From Paenibacillus brasilensis (GTDB lineage: Bacteria; Bacillota; Bacilli; Paenibacillales; Paenibacillaceae), in contig NZ_CP045298.1 of NCBI RefSeq assembly GCF_009363115.1, positions 3,283,501-3,347,500 on the forward strand: a stretch of DNA of 64,000 nucleotides, written 5' to 3'. This document shows, in pieces, positions 1 to 7,590 of this stretch; the stretch's first letter is position 1, and each line of letters begins with the position of its first letter. A program made the translations under genes and the position numbers. Under the pieces are notes generated by a model. It saw only the letters and a list, made by a program, of their open reading frames with translations. It did not search any database and was not told the DNA's origin.

Positions 1-464
1 ATCAGCCGGATATATGCATCATGGACATCGAAATGCCGATAAAGAGTGGACTGGATGCGGCTGATGAGCTCAAGGGCTTGAACTGCAAAGTGATGATTTT
101 GACCACATTTGCTCGCCCCGGGTATTTTGAACGGGCCATCAAGGCAGGTACCCACGGCTATTTGCTCAAGGATAGTCCCAGTGAAGAGCTGGCTTCCTCC
201 ATTCGCAGCATTTTAGCAGGTCGTCGCATTTATGCCCCGGAACTGGTCGATGATGCTTATGCCGAGGTCAACCCGCTGACTGAGCGTGAGAAGACTGTAT
301 TGGCGCTCATTGCTGACGGGAAGAACACAAAGGAGATTGCTGGTGAACTGTATTTAACGACAGGGACGGTACGTAATTACATCTCAGTCATTCTCGATAA
401 GCTGGGTGTCAGCAATCGAATTGAGGCGATTAGACGTTTTAATGAAAAAGGCTGGTTTAAATGA
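1..464 (+). CDS. desR: Two-component response regulator DesR (3' part, cut by the window edge)
   Basis: This is a NarL/LuxR-type response regulator whose 5' end lies outside the window. The open frame runs from the left edge through the phosphoacceptor region MDIEMP, where the Asp would be phosphorylated, then the receiver motifs ILTTFARPGYF and GYLLKDSPSEELA, and a C-terminal LuxR helix-turn-helix (PLTERE, KNTKEIA, GTVRNYIS). It ends in EKGWFK. These motifs are close to B. subtilis DesR, the membrane-fluidity regulator partnered with the kinase DesK that activates the fatty-acid desaturase gene. A kinase gene would be expected just upstream but is not visible. The ATG at 21 is internal to the receiver domain and is not the start. 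A terminator follows at 490-535. The assignment to DesR rather than another NarL-family member rests on recalled similarity. Confidence 0.88.
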   Translation, partial: QPDICIMDIEMPIKSGLDAADELKGLNCKVMILTTFARPGYFERAIKAGTHGYLLKDSPSEELASSIRSILAGRRIYAPELVDDAYAEVNPLTEREKTVLALIADGKNTKEIAGELYLTTGTVRNYISVILDKLGVSNRIEAIRRFNEKGWFK

Positions 465-489
465 GTGACCAGCAGAAATATCTAAGCAG

Positions 490-535
490 AAACAGAGACG
501 GCTATGAAGCAAGATATGGCAGCTCTGTTTTTTTG
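490..535 (+). terminator. Rho-independent terminator after desR
   Basis: The arms AAACAGAG (490-497) and CTCTGTTT (523-530) pair, and a T-rich run follows. It separates desR from the dgk-dck unit. Confidence 0.7.
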
Positions 536-634
536 TTTTATCCATAGATTTGATATGCCGTTAGCACACTTCCTTGTGATACAATAGGATAGTTGTCCAC
601 AGGATGGACTGGAGTACAAGGAGGAACGGAACGC

Positions 635-1258
635 ATGAAACATGCCCCTTTTATAGCTGTTGAAGGGCCTATCGGAGCAGGTAAAACGACGTTGGCTTCG
701 ATGCTTTCAACCGAGCTGCATATACCGATTATTAAAGAAATTGTCGAGGAAAATCCGTTTCTCGATAAATTTTATCAGAATATAGATGAATGGAGCTTTC
801 AACTGGAAATGTTCTTTCTCTGCAACCGGTACAAGCAACTGGAGGACACCGGTCTGCAATATCTGGAGAAAGCCCAGCCTGTTATTTCTGACTATCATAT
901 CTACAAGAATCTGATTTTTGCTGAACGTACGCTTAAAGGTATAAAGCGAGACAAATACCGTCAAATCTATCATCTGCTGACAGATGACATGCCTAAGCCG
1001 GACATCATTATCTATATTAGAGCCGACTTGGATACTTTGCTGGGCAGGATTCGTAAGCGGGCCCGCTCCTTTGAACAGGAGATGGACCCTGCCTATCTGG
1101 AGCAATTAATTACGGATTATGATAAAGGCATTCAGTTTCTTGCTGAGCAGTCCCCTTCGCCCCGTATATTGACCATAGATGGGAATGAGATTGATTTTGT
1201 AGAAAACCAGGCACAGTTCGAACAAATTGTTTCCGATGTAAAGGAGCTTATTCAATGA
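635..1258 (+). CDS. dgk: Deoxyguanosine kinase
   Basis: A 207-residue deoxynucleoside kinase that phosphorylates purine deoxynucleosides (mainly deoxyguanosine) to the monophosphate in the cytosolic salvage pathway. The P-loop GPIGAGKT lies near residues 11-18. The family motifs EIVEENPFLDKFY, WSFQLEMFFL and the LID-like RIRKRAR are present and match B. subtilis Dgk (YaaG) closely. The ATG at 635 is chosen because AAGGAGG (618-624) sits 10 bases upstream; a GTG at 593 in the same frame has no comparable site and would add a non-conserved leader. The stop overlaps the start of dck by four bases (ATGA), so the two are translationally coupled, as the paired kinases are in Bacillus. Confidence 0.93.
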   Translation: MKHAPFIAVEGPIGAGKTTLASMLSTELHIPIIKEIVEENPFLDKFYQNIDEWSFQLEMFFLCNRYKQLEDTGLQYLEKAQPVISDYHIYKNLIFAERTLKGIKRDKYRQIYHLLTDDMPKPDIIIYIRADLDTLLGRIRKRARSFEQEMDPAYLEQLITDYDKGIQFLAEQSPSPRILTIDGNEIDFVENQAQFEQIVSDVKELIQ

Positions 1259-1896
1259 GTAATTACAATATCCCCGCGAATGCCCTGATTACGGTAGCGG
1301 GCACGGTAGGTGTGGGGAAATCCACGCTAACGGCTGCTTTGGCTGAACGCCTGGGCTTTAAAACCTCTTTGGAGCAGGTTGATCATAATCCGTATCTGGA
1401 AAAGTTTTATCATGATTTTGAAAGATGGAGCTTCCATCTGCAAATTTATTTTCTCGCTGAGCGCTTCAAAGAGCAAAAAAATATTTTCTTATCCGGTGGA
1501 GGCTTTGTGCAGGATCGTTCCATTTATGAGGACACAGGCATTTTTGCGAAAATGCATGCCGACCAGGGAACAATGAGCCCTACGGATTATGAAACTTACA
1601 CTAGCTTGTTTGAGGCGATGGTAATGACACCGTTTTTCCCGCACCCTGATGTGCTGATCTACCTGGAAGGCAGCCTGCCATCCATACTGAGTCGGATTGA
1701 GGAACGCGGTCGCGAGATGGAGATCCAGACCGAGAGAGCCTATTGGGAGCAAATGCATCGCCGATATTCCAATTGGATTAACGAGTTTGATGCCTGCCCT
1801 GTCCTGCGTCTGAACATTGATGAATATGATGTACATGACCCGGCTTCCATGGATGCCATTTTGACAGAAGTAGGCAAGATCATTTCCAAAAAATAA
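1255..1896 (+). CDS. dck: Deoxyadenosine/deoxycytidine kinase
   Basis: A 213-residue deoxynucleoside kinase that salvages deoxyadenosine and deoxycytidine. The P-loop is GTVGVGKST (about residues 16-24). Downstream come EQVDHNPYLEKFYHDFE, WSFHLQIYFLAERFKEQ, the DRSIYED substrate/active-site segment and the LID arginines RIEERGREME, all near-identical to B. subtilis Dck (YaaF). It begins inside the dgk stop codon, giving a two-gene operon covering all four deoxynucleosides apart from thymidine. The transcript ends at a hairpin at 1923-1975. Confidence 0.94.
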   Translation: MSNYNIPANALITVAGTVGVGKSTLTAALAERLGFKTSLEQVDHNPYLEKFYHDFERWSFHLQIYFLAERFKEQKNIFLSGGGFVQDRSIYEDTGIFAKMHADQGTMSPTDYETYTSLFEAMVMTPFFPHPDVLIYLEGSLPSILSRIEERGREMEIQTERAYWEQMHRRYSNWINEFDACPVLRLNIDEYDVHDPASMDAILTEVGKIISKK

Positions 1897-1922
1897 AGGT
1901 ATAAAACCAGCAAAAAACATAC

Positions 1923-1975
1923 AAAGACTGTGGTACAATCAGAAATAAATGGATCTGATAACTACAGTCTTTTTT
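1923..1975 (+). terminator. Terminator after dck
   Basis: AAAGACTGT (1923-1931) pairs with ACAGTCTTT (1964-1972) and is followed by T residues. The loop contains a further short pairing (ATCAGA/TCTGAT). Confidence 0.65.
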
Positions 1976-2099
1976 GTCGAATAAAAGTTGTTGAAGAACA
2001 AGATAACCCTACGATATAGTGGACAAGCCTAGGCTAGAATGCGAGAATAGATACATATATTCAAATGAGAATGACTCACGGGAAGGATGGGATATAGTG

Positions 2100-3101
2100 A
2101 TGCGTTTTGGTATTGTTGGAACCAACTGGATAACCGAGAGGTTTATTCAAGCCGGGGTAGAGACGGACGAATTTTCCCTGACCGCGGTGTATTCACGATC
2201 GGAGGATAAGGGCAAAGCTTTTGCTGCCAAATATAACAGCCAACCAGAGGTTTTTACAGACCTGGCCCAAATGGCTGCAAGCGATCAGGTGGATGCCGTC
2301 TATATTGCCAGTCCCAATTCCTTGCATGCGGAGCAGGCGATTTTGTGTATGAATCACGGAAAGCATGTGCTCTGTGAGAAGCCGTTTGCTTCGAATTCAA
2401 CGGAGGTTCGGAGCATGATCGAAGCCGCACGCAACAACAATGTTCTGTTGATGGAGGCTGTTAAATCCACGCTTATGCCCAACTTTAAAATCATAAAGGA
2501 GCATATGTATAAAATAGGCCGGGTTCGGCGTTATTTTGCAAGCTATTGTCAATACTCCTCACGCTTTGATGCTTTTAAGCAAGGCAAGGTGTTGAATGCC
2601 TTCAATCCGGCTTTTTCCAATGGTTCCTTGATGGATTTGGGTGTGTATTGCTTATATCCCATGGTGGTATTATTCGGCAAACCGGAGGAGGTTCGTGCAG
2701 TTGGTGTACTCTTGTCCTCTGGTGTCGATGGCGAGGGCAGTATTGCGATGCGGTATCCTGATATGGATGCGGTCGTTATGTATTCCAAAATTTCCGATTC
2801 CTATTTGCCTGCTGAAATTCAAGGTGAGAACGGAACGATGGTGATCGACAAAATCAGTCAGCCCTATGAGGTGAAAATCCATTATCGGGACGGTACCATT
2901 GAGGATTTGACGAAAGCTCAGACACATGAGCCGATGTATTATGAAATTCAGGAGTTTATTGATCTGATCAAAATGGGAGAGCGCAACAGTTCCATTAACT
3001 CCTTGGAATGTTCACTTGCAGTCGCTGAGGTGATGGAGGATGCAAGACAACAGATCGGACTTCATTATGAAGCGGATTTGAAAAATACGTCTACACATTA
3101 G
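2100..3101 (+). CDS. Gfo/Idh/MocA-family NAD(P)-dependent oxidoreductase (YulF-like)
   Basis: A 333-residue cytosolic dehydrogenase. The N-terminal Rossmann fold shows GIVGTNWIT (residues 4-12), the nucleotide-binding segment SRSEDKGKAFA, the family motif CEKPF with its conserved Lys near residue 98, and the C-terminal domain element GSLMDLGVYCLYP. The sugar or cyclitol substrate cannot be told from sequence. ATG 2100 is preferred; the adjacent in-frame GTG at 2097 is equally close to the GGAAGG site at 2081. The frame stays open back to 2019, but that extension does not resemble the family. The gene stands alone between the dck terminator and a strong hairpin at 3123-3176. A second, dead member of the same family lies at 26388. 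Confidence 0.85.
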   Translation: MRFGIVGTNWITERFIQAGVETDEFSLTAVYSRSEDKGKAFAAKYNSQPEVFTDLAQMAASDQVDAVYIASPNSLHAEQAILCMNHGKHVLCEKPFASNSTEVRSMIEAARNNNVLLMEAVKSTLMPNFKIIKEHMYKIGRVRRYFASYCQYSSRFDAFKQGKVLNAFNPAFSNGSLMDLGVYCLYPMVVLFGKPEEVRAVGVLLSSGVDGEGSIAMRYPDMDAVVMYSKISDSYLPAEIQGENGTMVIDKISQPYEVKIHYRDGTIEDLTKAQTHEPMYYEIQEFIDLIKMGERNSSINSLECSLAVAEVMEDARQQIGLHYEADLKNTSTH

Positions 3102-3122
3102 TCTATTGAATTTTTGCATTTA

Positions 3123-3176
3123 AAAAGGATATCCTGCGGCCTCGTTGGCTGTGAGGATATCCTTTTCACTTTTTTA
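3123..3176 (+). terminator. Strong (likely bidirectional) terminator hairpin
   Basis: AAAAGGATATCC (3123-3134) pairs with GGATATCCTTTT (about 3155-3166). A T-run follows and an A-rich stretch precedes, so it could act in both directions. It ends the oxidoreductase gene on the plus strand and lies just beyond the minus-strand coding remnant at 3166-3321. Confidence 0.8.
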
Positions 3177-3321
3177 CAGGGATGTCCGCCGATGTGCCTG
3201 TAAAACTTACGACCTGCTCAGAGATTGGTAAAACGTTCGCAAATTGTTCCTTAAAATCGCACTTGATCCAGAGTACGCCAACAAACCGGGTCCAATCATC
3301 TGCATGCTTATTCAGAATGCG
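3166..3321 (-). pseudogene. Possible 3' remnant of an unidentified gene
   Basis: Reading the minus strand from 3321 down to a TGA at 3166-3168 gives about 50 protein-like codons with no start codon, including the string DDWTRFVGVLWIK and ending TSADIPVKK. The reading FVGVxWIK recalls proteins that carry a W-F-VG-V-WIK segment near their C-terminus, but I could not assign a family. The stop lies against a terminator hairpin, as for a real gene end, while the 5' part is missing and replaced by the aroD upstream region. This may be a leftover from a deletion, or chance coding-like sequence. Apart from this, I see no gene in 3177-3381. Confidence 0.3.
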
Positions 3322-3381
3322 CTATACTATGAATTATTGTATATGTTCGACTTGAAACTGTAATCTGGGAGTGAGATAGAT

Positions 3382-4146
3382 ATGGAAAAAATCGTAAAGG
3401 TGAAAGATGTACTGATCGGGGAAGGAGCACCTAAAATCTGTGTTCCAATGGTGGGAGAAACGCTGGAGCAACTGAAGGAAGAGGCTGCTTATTTACGCAC
3501 ACTAGATCTCGATATCGTAGAGTGGAGAGTCGATTTTTTTGAGCATGTGGAGGACTTGGAGCAAGTAAAGGCTGCCTTGAAGGAAATTCGGACCATGTTA
3601 GGGAATATTCCACTCGTCTTTACATTTCGCAGTGCTCGGGAAGGCGGGGAAAAAGAGATCAGTGCGGCGAGTTATGTAGAGTTGAACCGCACGGTGGCCG
3701 AGACGGGACAAGTAGATATCATTGATGTCGAGCTTTTTAACGAGGAAGCCGATGTGAAGACACTGGTGGAAGCTGCGCATCAGCATAAAGTGTATGTGAT
3801 TATATCCAACCATGATTTCCAGAAGACGCCACCGAAGGAGGAAATCGTATCCCGGTTGCGAAAGGCGCAGGAATTGGGTGGCGATCTGCCTAAAATAGCG
3901 GTTATGCCTACCAACACAGCCGATGTTCTGACCTTGCTGGATGCAACGCGTACGATGGCGGAGGAGCATGCGGATCGGCCTATCATTACAATGTCGATGG
4001 CGGGGAAAGGTGTCGTGAGCCGTCTGACCGGAGAACTGTTTGGTTCGGCTCTGACCTTTGGGGCGGCCAAGAAAGCTTCTGCGCCGGGGCAGATTCCTGT
4101 CACCGAATTGAGAGAGATTTTGACGGTACTACATCATCACTCTTAA
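3382..4146 (+). CDS. aroD: 3-dehydroquinate dehydratase, type I
   Basis: A 254-residue class I dehydroquinase, the third step of the shikimate pathway (3-dehydroquinate to 3-dehydroshikimate). The Schiff-base lysine is K171 in PKIAVMP and the catalytic histidine is H144 in SNHDF, matching His143/Lys170 of characterised enzymes. Substrate-binding elements EWRVDFF (47-53), TFRSAREGG (81-89) and the C-terminal SAPGQIP are present, so it should be active. ATG 3382 follows GGGAGTGAG at a good distance. The gene converges with a shikimate kinase gene across a shared hairpin at 4193-4241, so two shikimate-pathway genes lie tail to tail. Confidence 0.95.
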   Translation: MEKIVKVKDVLIGEGAPKICVPMVGETLEQLKEEAAYLRTLDLDIVEWRVDFFEHVEDLEQVKAALKEIRTMLGNIPLVFTFRSAREGGEKEISAASYVELNRTVAETGQVDIIDVELFNEEADVKTLVEAAHQHKVYVIISNHDFQKTPPKEEIVSRLRKAQELGGDLPKIAVMPTNTADVLTLLDATRTMAEEHADRPIITMSMAGKGVVSRLTGELFGSALTFGAAKKASAPGQIPVTELREILTVLHHHS

Positions 4147-4192
4147 ATGATGCATGGCATTACAGTCTATAAGCTGTCATCCACAGTAAACA

Positions 4193-4241
4193 AAAAAGGA
4201 AGGCCCTCACGCAATGCATGGTTGGGTCTTCCTTTTTTTTG
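4193..4241. terminator. Shared bidirectional terminator between aroD and the shikimate kinase gene
   Basis: AAAAAAGGAAG pairs with CTTCCTTTTTTTT around a 25-base loop. The A-run on one side and T-run on the other let it serve both converging genes. Confidence 0.8.
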
Positions 4242-4253
4242 TAGTTCTTAATT

Positions 4254-4835
4254 CTAATTCAATCCCCGAGTAGGCTGATACAGCTCCCAACCCAGATTCA
4301 GAGTTTGGATAATATAGTCTGCGACTTCTTCCGCATCCAGCTGATCTGTATCAATCTTGGAGTGATTTACCGCATAAATATTCTGTCTGGAACGGAAAAG
4401 ATCTTCAATTTCGGCCAACGTCTTGTTTTGCAAATTTGGGCGGGTGTCAACCAGCATCTTAAGCCGATCTTTCCAGGAATTCCAATTCAAATCCAGGAAA
4501 AAAACAATAGATGAAGCCAAGCAAGCCTGCTTCACCTCTTCCTGTAAAAATGCACCCCCACCCACGGAAATGATTTTCAGACGGGTATTGCGGCATAACT
4601 TCAGAATATGCTCTTTTTCAATTTCGCGGAACCGTTGTTCCCCGTATGTTTTGAAAATCTCTGTCGTTGGCATGTTGTACTCTTGTTCAATTTCCTGGTC
4701 AATATCCACGAAATCCCGGTACAGCTTGCGCGCAAGATGGGAACCTATCGTTGTTTTGCCTACGCCCATAAAGCCAATGAGCACAATATTTTGTTCTCTT
4801 AATGGAATCTCTCTATTGTTTTGCACCATAACCAC
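4254..4835 (-). CDS. aroK: Shikimate kinase
   Basis: A 193-residue P-loop kinase that makes shikimate 3-phosphate. The Walker A is GFMGVGKTTIG (about residues 21-31). The shikimate-binding Asp is in DFVDIDQEIE, the Arg in QRFREIE, and the glycine-rich SVGGGAF follows. The LID segment contains the R of VDTRPNL. Length is slightly above the usual 165-175 residues because of about 15 extra N-terminal residues. The start is given as GTG 4835, which has GGTGAG six bases upstream; ATG 4829 two codons later is possible. A promoter with a 17-base spacer is visible at 4886-4914. The gene converges on aroD. In B. subtilis the equivalent gene is also called aroI. Confidence 0.88.
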   Translation of the reverse strand: MVMVQNNREIPLREQNIVLIGFMGVGKTTIGSHLARKLYRDFVDIDQEIEQEYNMPTTEIFKTYGEQRFREIEKEHILKLCRNTRLKIISVGGGAFLQEEVKQACLASSIVFFLDLNWNSWKDRLKMLVDTRPNLQNKTLAEIEDLFRSRQNIYAVNHSKIDTDQLDAEEVADYIIQTLNLGWELYQPTRGLN

Positions 4836-4885
4836 TCTTTTCTCACCAGTAATGTTGAGATGTAACGCTTCAAAGCACTAAATAC

Positions 4886-4914
4886 ATTATACGTTCATCA
4901 AACGCCGCATTCAA
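4886..4914 (-). promoter_or_regulatory. Sigma-A-type promoter for the shikimate kinase gene
   Basis: On the minus strand, TTGAAT (4914-4909), a 17-base spacer and TATAAT (4891-4886) form a near-consensus housekeeping promoter about 50 bases upstream of the start. It lies within 50 bases of the truncation point of the neighbouring pectate lyase remnant. Confidence 0.65.
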
Positions 4915-4953
4915 TAGCATAGATCATATCAGAAGCGAGGCACAAGCTCATAA

Positions 4954-5349
4954 TGTAATGCTCACGGGACTATTTCCAATGTAACGTGGGAGGATGTAGG
5001 TGAAGATGCCTTGACGCTTAAAGAACCAGGCACGGTAAACATTACGGGCGGCGGAGCGTACCACGCCTATGACAAAGTGTTCCAAATTAATGCCGAAGGC
5101 ACGATTAACATTAAAAACTTTAGAGCCGATGATATTGGAAAGCTGGTTCGTCAACTGGGAGGCTCTAAATTCAGAGTAAATATGACTGTGGATAACTCGG
5201 ATATTTCCAACGTAAAGGATTCGATCCTGAGATCAGACGGTCCAAATAGCAAAGCTAAAATTACGAATACTCGCTATCACAATGTGCCACAATTGTTCAA
5301 AGGCTTTGCTTCCGGTAATACGAGCGAGTCCGGGAATACTAAATATTAA
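4954..5349 (+). pseudogene. 5'-truncated pectate lyase (PL3 family) remnant
   Basis: Only the C-terminal part of a secreted pectate lyase remains. In frame from 4954 the sequence reads into [19 protein letters not shown], then [13 protein letters not shown], the stretch containing [12 protein letters not shown] (with the Arg characteristic of PL3), [13 protein letters not shown] and NTRYHNV, ending SGNTKY. These are the parallel beta-helix coils and conserved acidic/lysine residues of PL3 enzymes that cleave pectate in a calcium-dependent way. There is an in-frame stop at 4951-4953, and the signal peptide and N-terminal half are absent; homology fades around 4965. The 131 codons left compare with roughly 200-220 for an intact family member. 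The ATG at 5011 is internal and has no ribosome site. A terminator follows at 5383-5435. Confidence 0.82.
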
Positions 5350-5382
5350 TTGGAGTGTAGTATAGGATAGGAGTACGGATAT

Positions 5383-5435
5383 GAAAAGGGGCTGTCCAAC
5401 AGGTCGGGTGGATCTGATTGGATAGCCCTTTTGGG
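5383..5435 (+). terminator. Terminator of the pectate lyase remnant
   Basis: AAAAGGGGCTGTCCAA pairs with TTGGATAGCCCTTTT (5418-5432) around a loop of about 20 bases. Confidence 0.7.
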
Positions 5436-5532
5436 TACGTCAATTTACACGAAGGAGATCTGGACTTCGTTTGGAACGAGGACTGTGATATGATCGTGCT
5501 ATTACATTTTATACAAAAAAAGTTGGGTAGCC

Positions 5533-6531
5533 ATGAATTGTTTTCATCCATATGTGAATGTTGACGGTACTTTGAATGATACGCTGGCACGGAATCGTGA
5601 AATTTTATATACAGGTACGAATGGTCGACATGTAGAACGTTTTTACGTATCGCCTTCTGAAAGTTATGTGTTCAAGCCGCTAACCAATGATGAGCAAGAA
5701 GGGCGGGAGAAGTGGGTATATGAGCATGTGCTTGCTTCGTTGCCACCCATCTATCCCCAACTGCTGGCCTGGTCTGATGCAGGCACGGATGGCAGAGGGG
5801 AATGGATGATCCTCGAGGACCTTGGTTCGCTGCACCATTTACATGAAGAAAAAACGATGTTGCGAGCTGTTGGACTTGTCGCGTGGTGGCATGCTTTGCC
5901 GACAGATCGTTTTACTGGCATTCCGCTGCGCGGTCCGAAACCACTCATTAAGGAGATGGCTTCTGAACTGTACGAGCGTAAGCCTGAGGTGCTGAAGCTT
6001 TGCAGTTCATTGGGATTCTCCAAGCAACAGGTGCAGCGTATTTATGTACGGCTGGAGCACCAGTCTTTTTCGCAGCAGCTTGTACTGTCGCATGGTGATC
6101 TTCATCCGGGGAACTATGCGCTAAGCGGGGAACGGCTTATAGTGCTGGACTGGGAGCATGCTCATCTGAACATACCGCTGTGGGATGTGTACCATCTGAT
6201 CGACATGTCCCATCCGTTGTTCCCACGTCGCATGACGTCCGATTTGCGTATCCGTATGCTGGATACGTATCTGGAGCAGCTGGGGCTGTTGGGGATAAGA
6301 GTGGATCGAGCGATATTTTTACTGGAATATGGCATGTTTGCTGTGGTATTTTCGCTGTGGATGCTGCTGCTAATTCAAAGTGATTTACAGAGGCTTGGAA
6401 CGAGCCAGCATAGAAACGGCGACAAATGGTCAAAAGAGCAATTAGAGGCTCAACGGGGAGAAATGTTAGCCTGCTTGAACGAATGTGCAGCGATGATGGA
6501 ATGGGGACAAAGAAAGTGGGGAGCTAGATGA
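5533..6531 (+). CDS. Aminoglycoside phosphotransferase-like (APH fold) kinase
   Basis: A 332-residue protein with the APH/choline-kinase fold. The catalytic loop is LSHGDLHPGNY (near residues 186-196) and the metal-binding loop is VLDWEHAH, so the active-site residues are intact. The ATP-anchoring N-lobe is more diverged (YVFKPL carries the likely Lys). It overlaps the next gene, a glycosyltransferase, by four bases, so the pair is co-translated. In sporulating Bacillales such APH-fold/glycosyltransferase pairs are often linked to spore-coat or surface glycan modification. The true substrate is unknown and antibiotic resistance is not implied. The ribosome site before ATG 5533 is weak (GTTGGG). 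Confidence 0.78.
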   Translation: MNCFHPYVNVDGTLNDTLARNREILYTGTNGRHVERFYVSPSESYVFKPLTNDEQEGREKWVYEHVLASLPPIYPQLLAWSDAGTDGRGEWMILEDLGSLHHLHEEKTMLRAVGLVAWWHALPTDRFTGIPLRGPKPLIKEMASELYERKPEVLKLCSSLGFSKQQVQRIYVRLEHQSFSQQLVLSHGDLHPGNYALSGERLIVLDWEHAHLNIPLWDVYHLIDMSHPLFPRRMTSDLRIRMLDTYLEQLGLLGIRVDRAIFLLEYGMFAVVFSLWMLLLIQSDLQRLGTSQHRNGDKWSKEQLEAQRGEMLACLNECAAMMEWGQRKWGAR

Positions 6532-7526
6532 AAAAAGTCGGTTTGGTCATGAGAAAAATACAATTTGCTGAAGCGCAGGGTCCTCGCATTTTTGCAGAAC
6601 GTCTGAAGCAGATTGGGCTGGAATTGGGAGTGGATATTGTATTTGTATCCCCGGAGCGCCATGTGAGCAGCCATGACTGGCTACCGGGGTATGAGCACGA
6701 AAAGGGTGATCTGGTCAATTATGATATCGTTCTGGACCAGCTCCATGAGCAGCAGATTGAGCACGTGATTTATACGGTATCCGGTTTTACATATCTGAAC
6801 ATGTTTTTTAAAAAGAGTGTGCTTTTTCCACACAGTTTTCCTGATCCGGCGCTTACAGGCTATGAGATGATGAAGCCTTTTTATCAGATCGTCGATAAGG
6901 CTATTGTGCAGACTGCTTTTCTCAAGCAAGAGATGGCATCCAGGTTTGGCGTAACCGATGTGACGGTCATCCCGATTGGCTTTAATGAGCGGCTGGTGGA
7001 AAAGCACTTCGACCCTGCGCAGGTTGTGGAGAACCGGGTGATGTGGATTGGTAGAGATGAGGAGAATCGACGTCCTGATCTGGTACTGGAGTATGCGCGG
7101 CATAATCCCGACAAGGATGTCTACATGGTGTTTGGCGGTGAGCGCTACAAGGAAAGCATGAAGAAATATGACATCCCGGACAATGTAAAGCTTCAATTTG
7201 CATTGACGCAGGATGAGGTGTTTGCGCTGATGAACACGGCGAAGGTGTATTGGAGCTGCTCCAAATTCGACACGTTCGCGATGCCGCTGACCGAAGCGCT
7301 GGCCATGGGAAAAATCGTCGTCAAACCGGAGCATCCTTGCTATGGACATATCAGCTCCACACATTCATTTTCAGGAAATGAGAAAAACTGGTTCGAGCTG
7401 GTCAATATGGCTGCCGCCTCACCTCGCCGGGTTTCGATGGAGAATCAGGCATACGCCATGGAACAGTTTTCAAGTAAGGTGATGAAGCAGGGATATCGGG
7501 ATTTCTTTGACCGTTGGTTAAGCTAA
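6528..7526 (+). CDS. Glycosyltransferase, GT-B fold (GT4-like)
   Basis: A 332-residue protein of the GT-B type without a signal peptide or membrane segment. The C-terminal donor-binding half shows VMWIGRDEENRRPDLVLEYA, a beta-alpha element YMVFGGERY, and the E-x7-E-like stretch in FAMPLTEALAMGK, which binds the nucleotide-sugar in GT4 enzymes. The N-terminal acceptor domain is family-specific. Its start lies within the stop of the preceding APH-fold gene (ATGA). The two probably modify the same glycan. Acceptor and donor are not recognisable. A strong hairpin at 7546-7590 ends the operon. Confidence 0.8.
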   Translation: MKKVGLVMRKIQFAEAQGPRIFAERLKQIGLELGVDIVFVSPERHVSSHDWLPGYEHEKGDLVNYDIVLDQLHEQQIEHVIYTVSGFTYLNMFFKKSVLFPHSFPDPALTGYEMMKPFYQIVDKAIVQTAFLKQEMASRFGVTDVTVIPIGFNERLVEKHFDPAQVVENRVMWIGRDEENRRPDLVLEYARHNPDKDVYMVFGGERYKESMKKYDIPDNVKLQFALTQDEVFALMNTAKVYWSCSKFDTFAMPLTEALAMGKIVVKPEHPCYGHISSTHSFSGNEKNWFELVNMAAASPRRVSMENQAYAMEQFSSKVMKQGYRDFFDRWLS

Positions 7527-7545
7527 TAAACCGATTAAATATACT

Positions 7546-7590
7546 AAAAAAAGGACTTGCGCTGAAATGAACGAAGTCCCTTTTTTTCTA
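7546..7590. terminator. Bidirectional terminator between the glycosyltransferase and MFS genes
   Basis: AAAAAAAGGACTT pairs with AAGTCCCTTTTTTT around a 15-base loop. It overlaps the last codons of the converging MFS gene. Confidence 0.8.

Noticed and set aside
593..634. Upstream GTG start for dgk.
   Set aside because: ATG 635 has AAGGAGG at an ideal distance, and the extra residues do not match the family.
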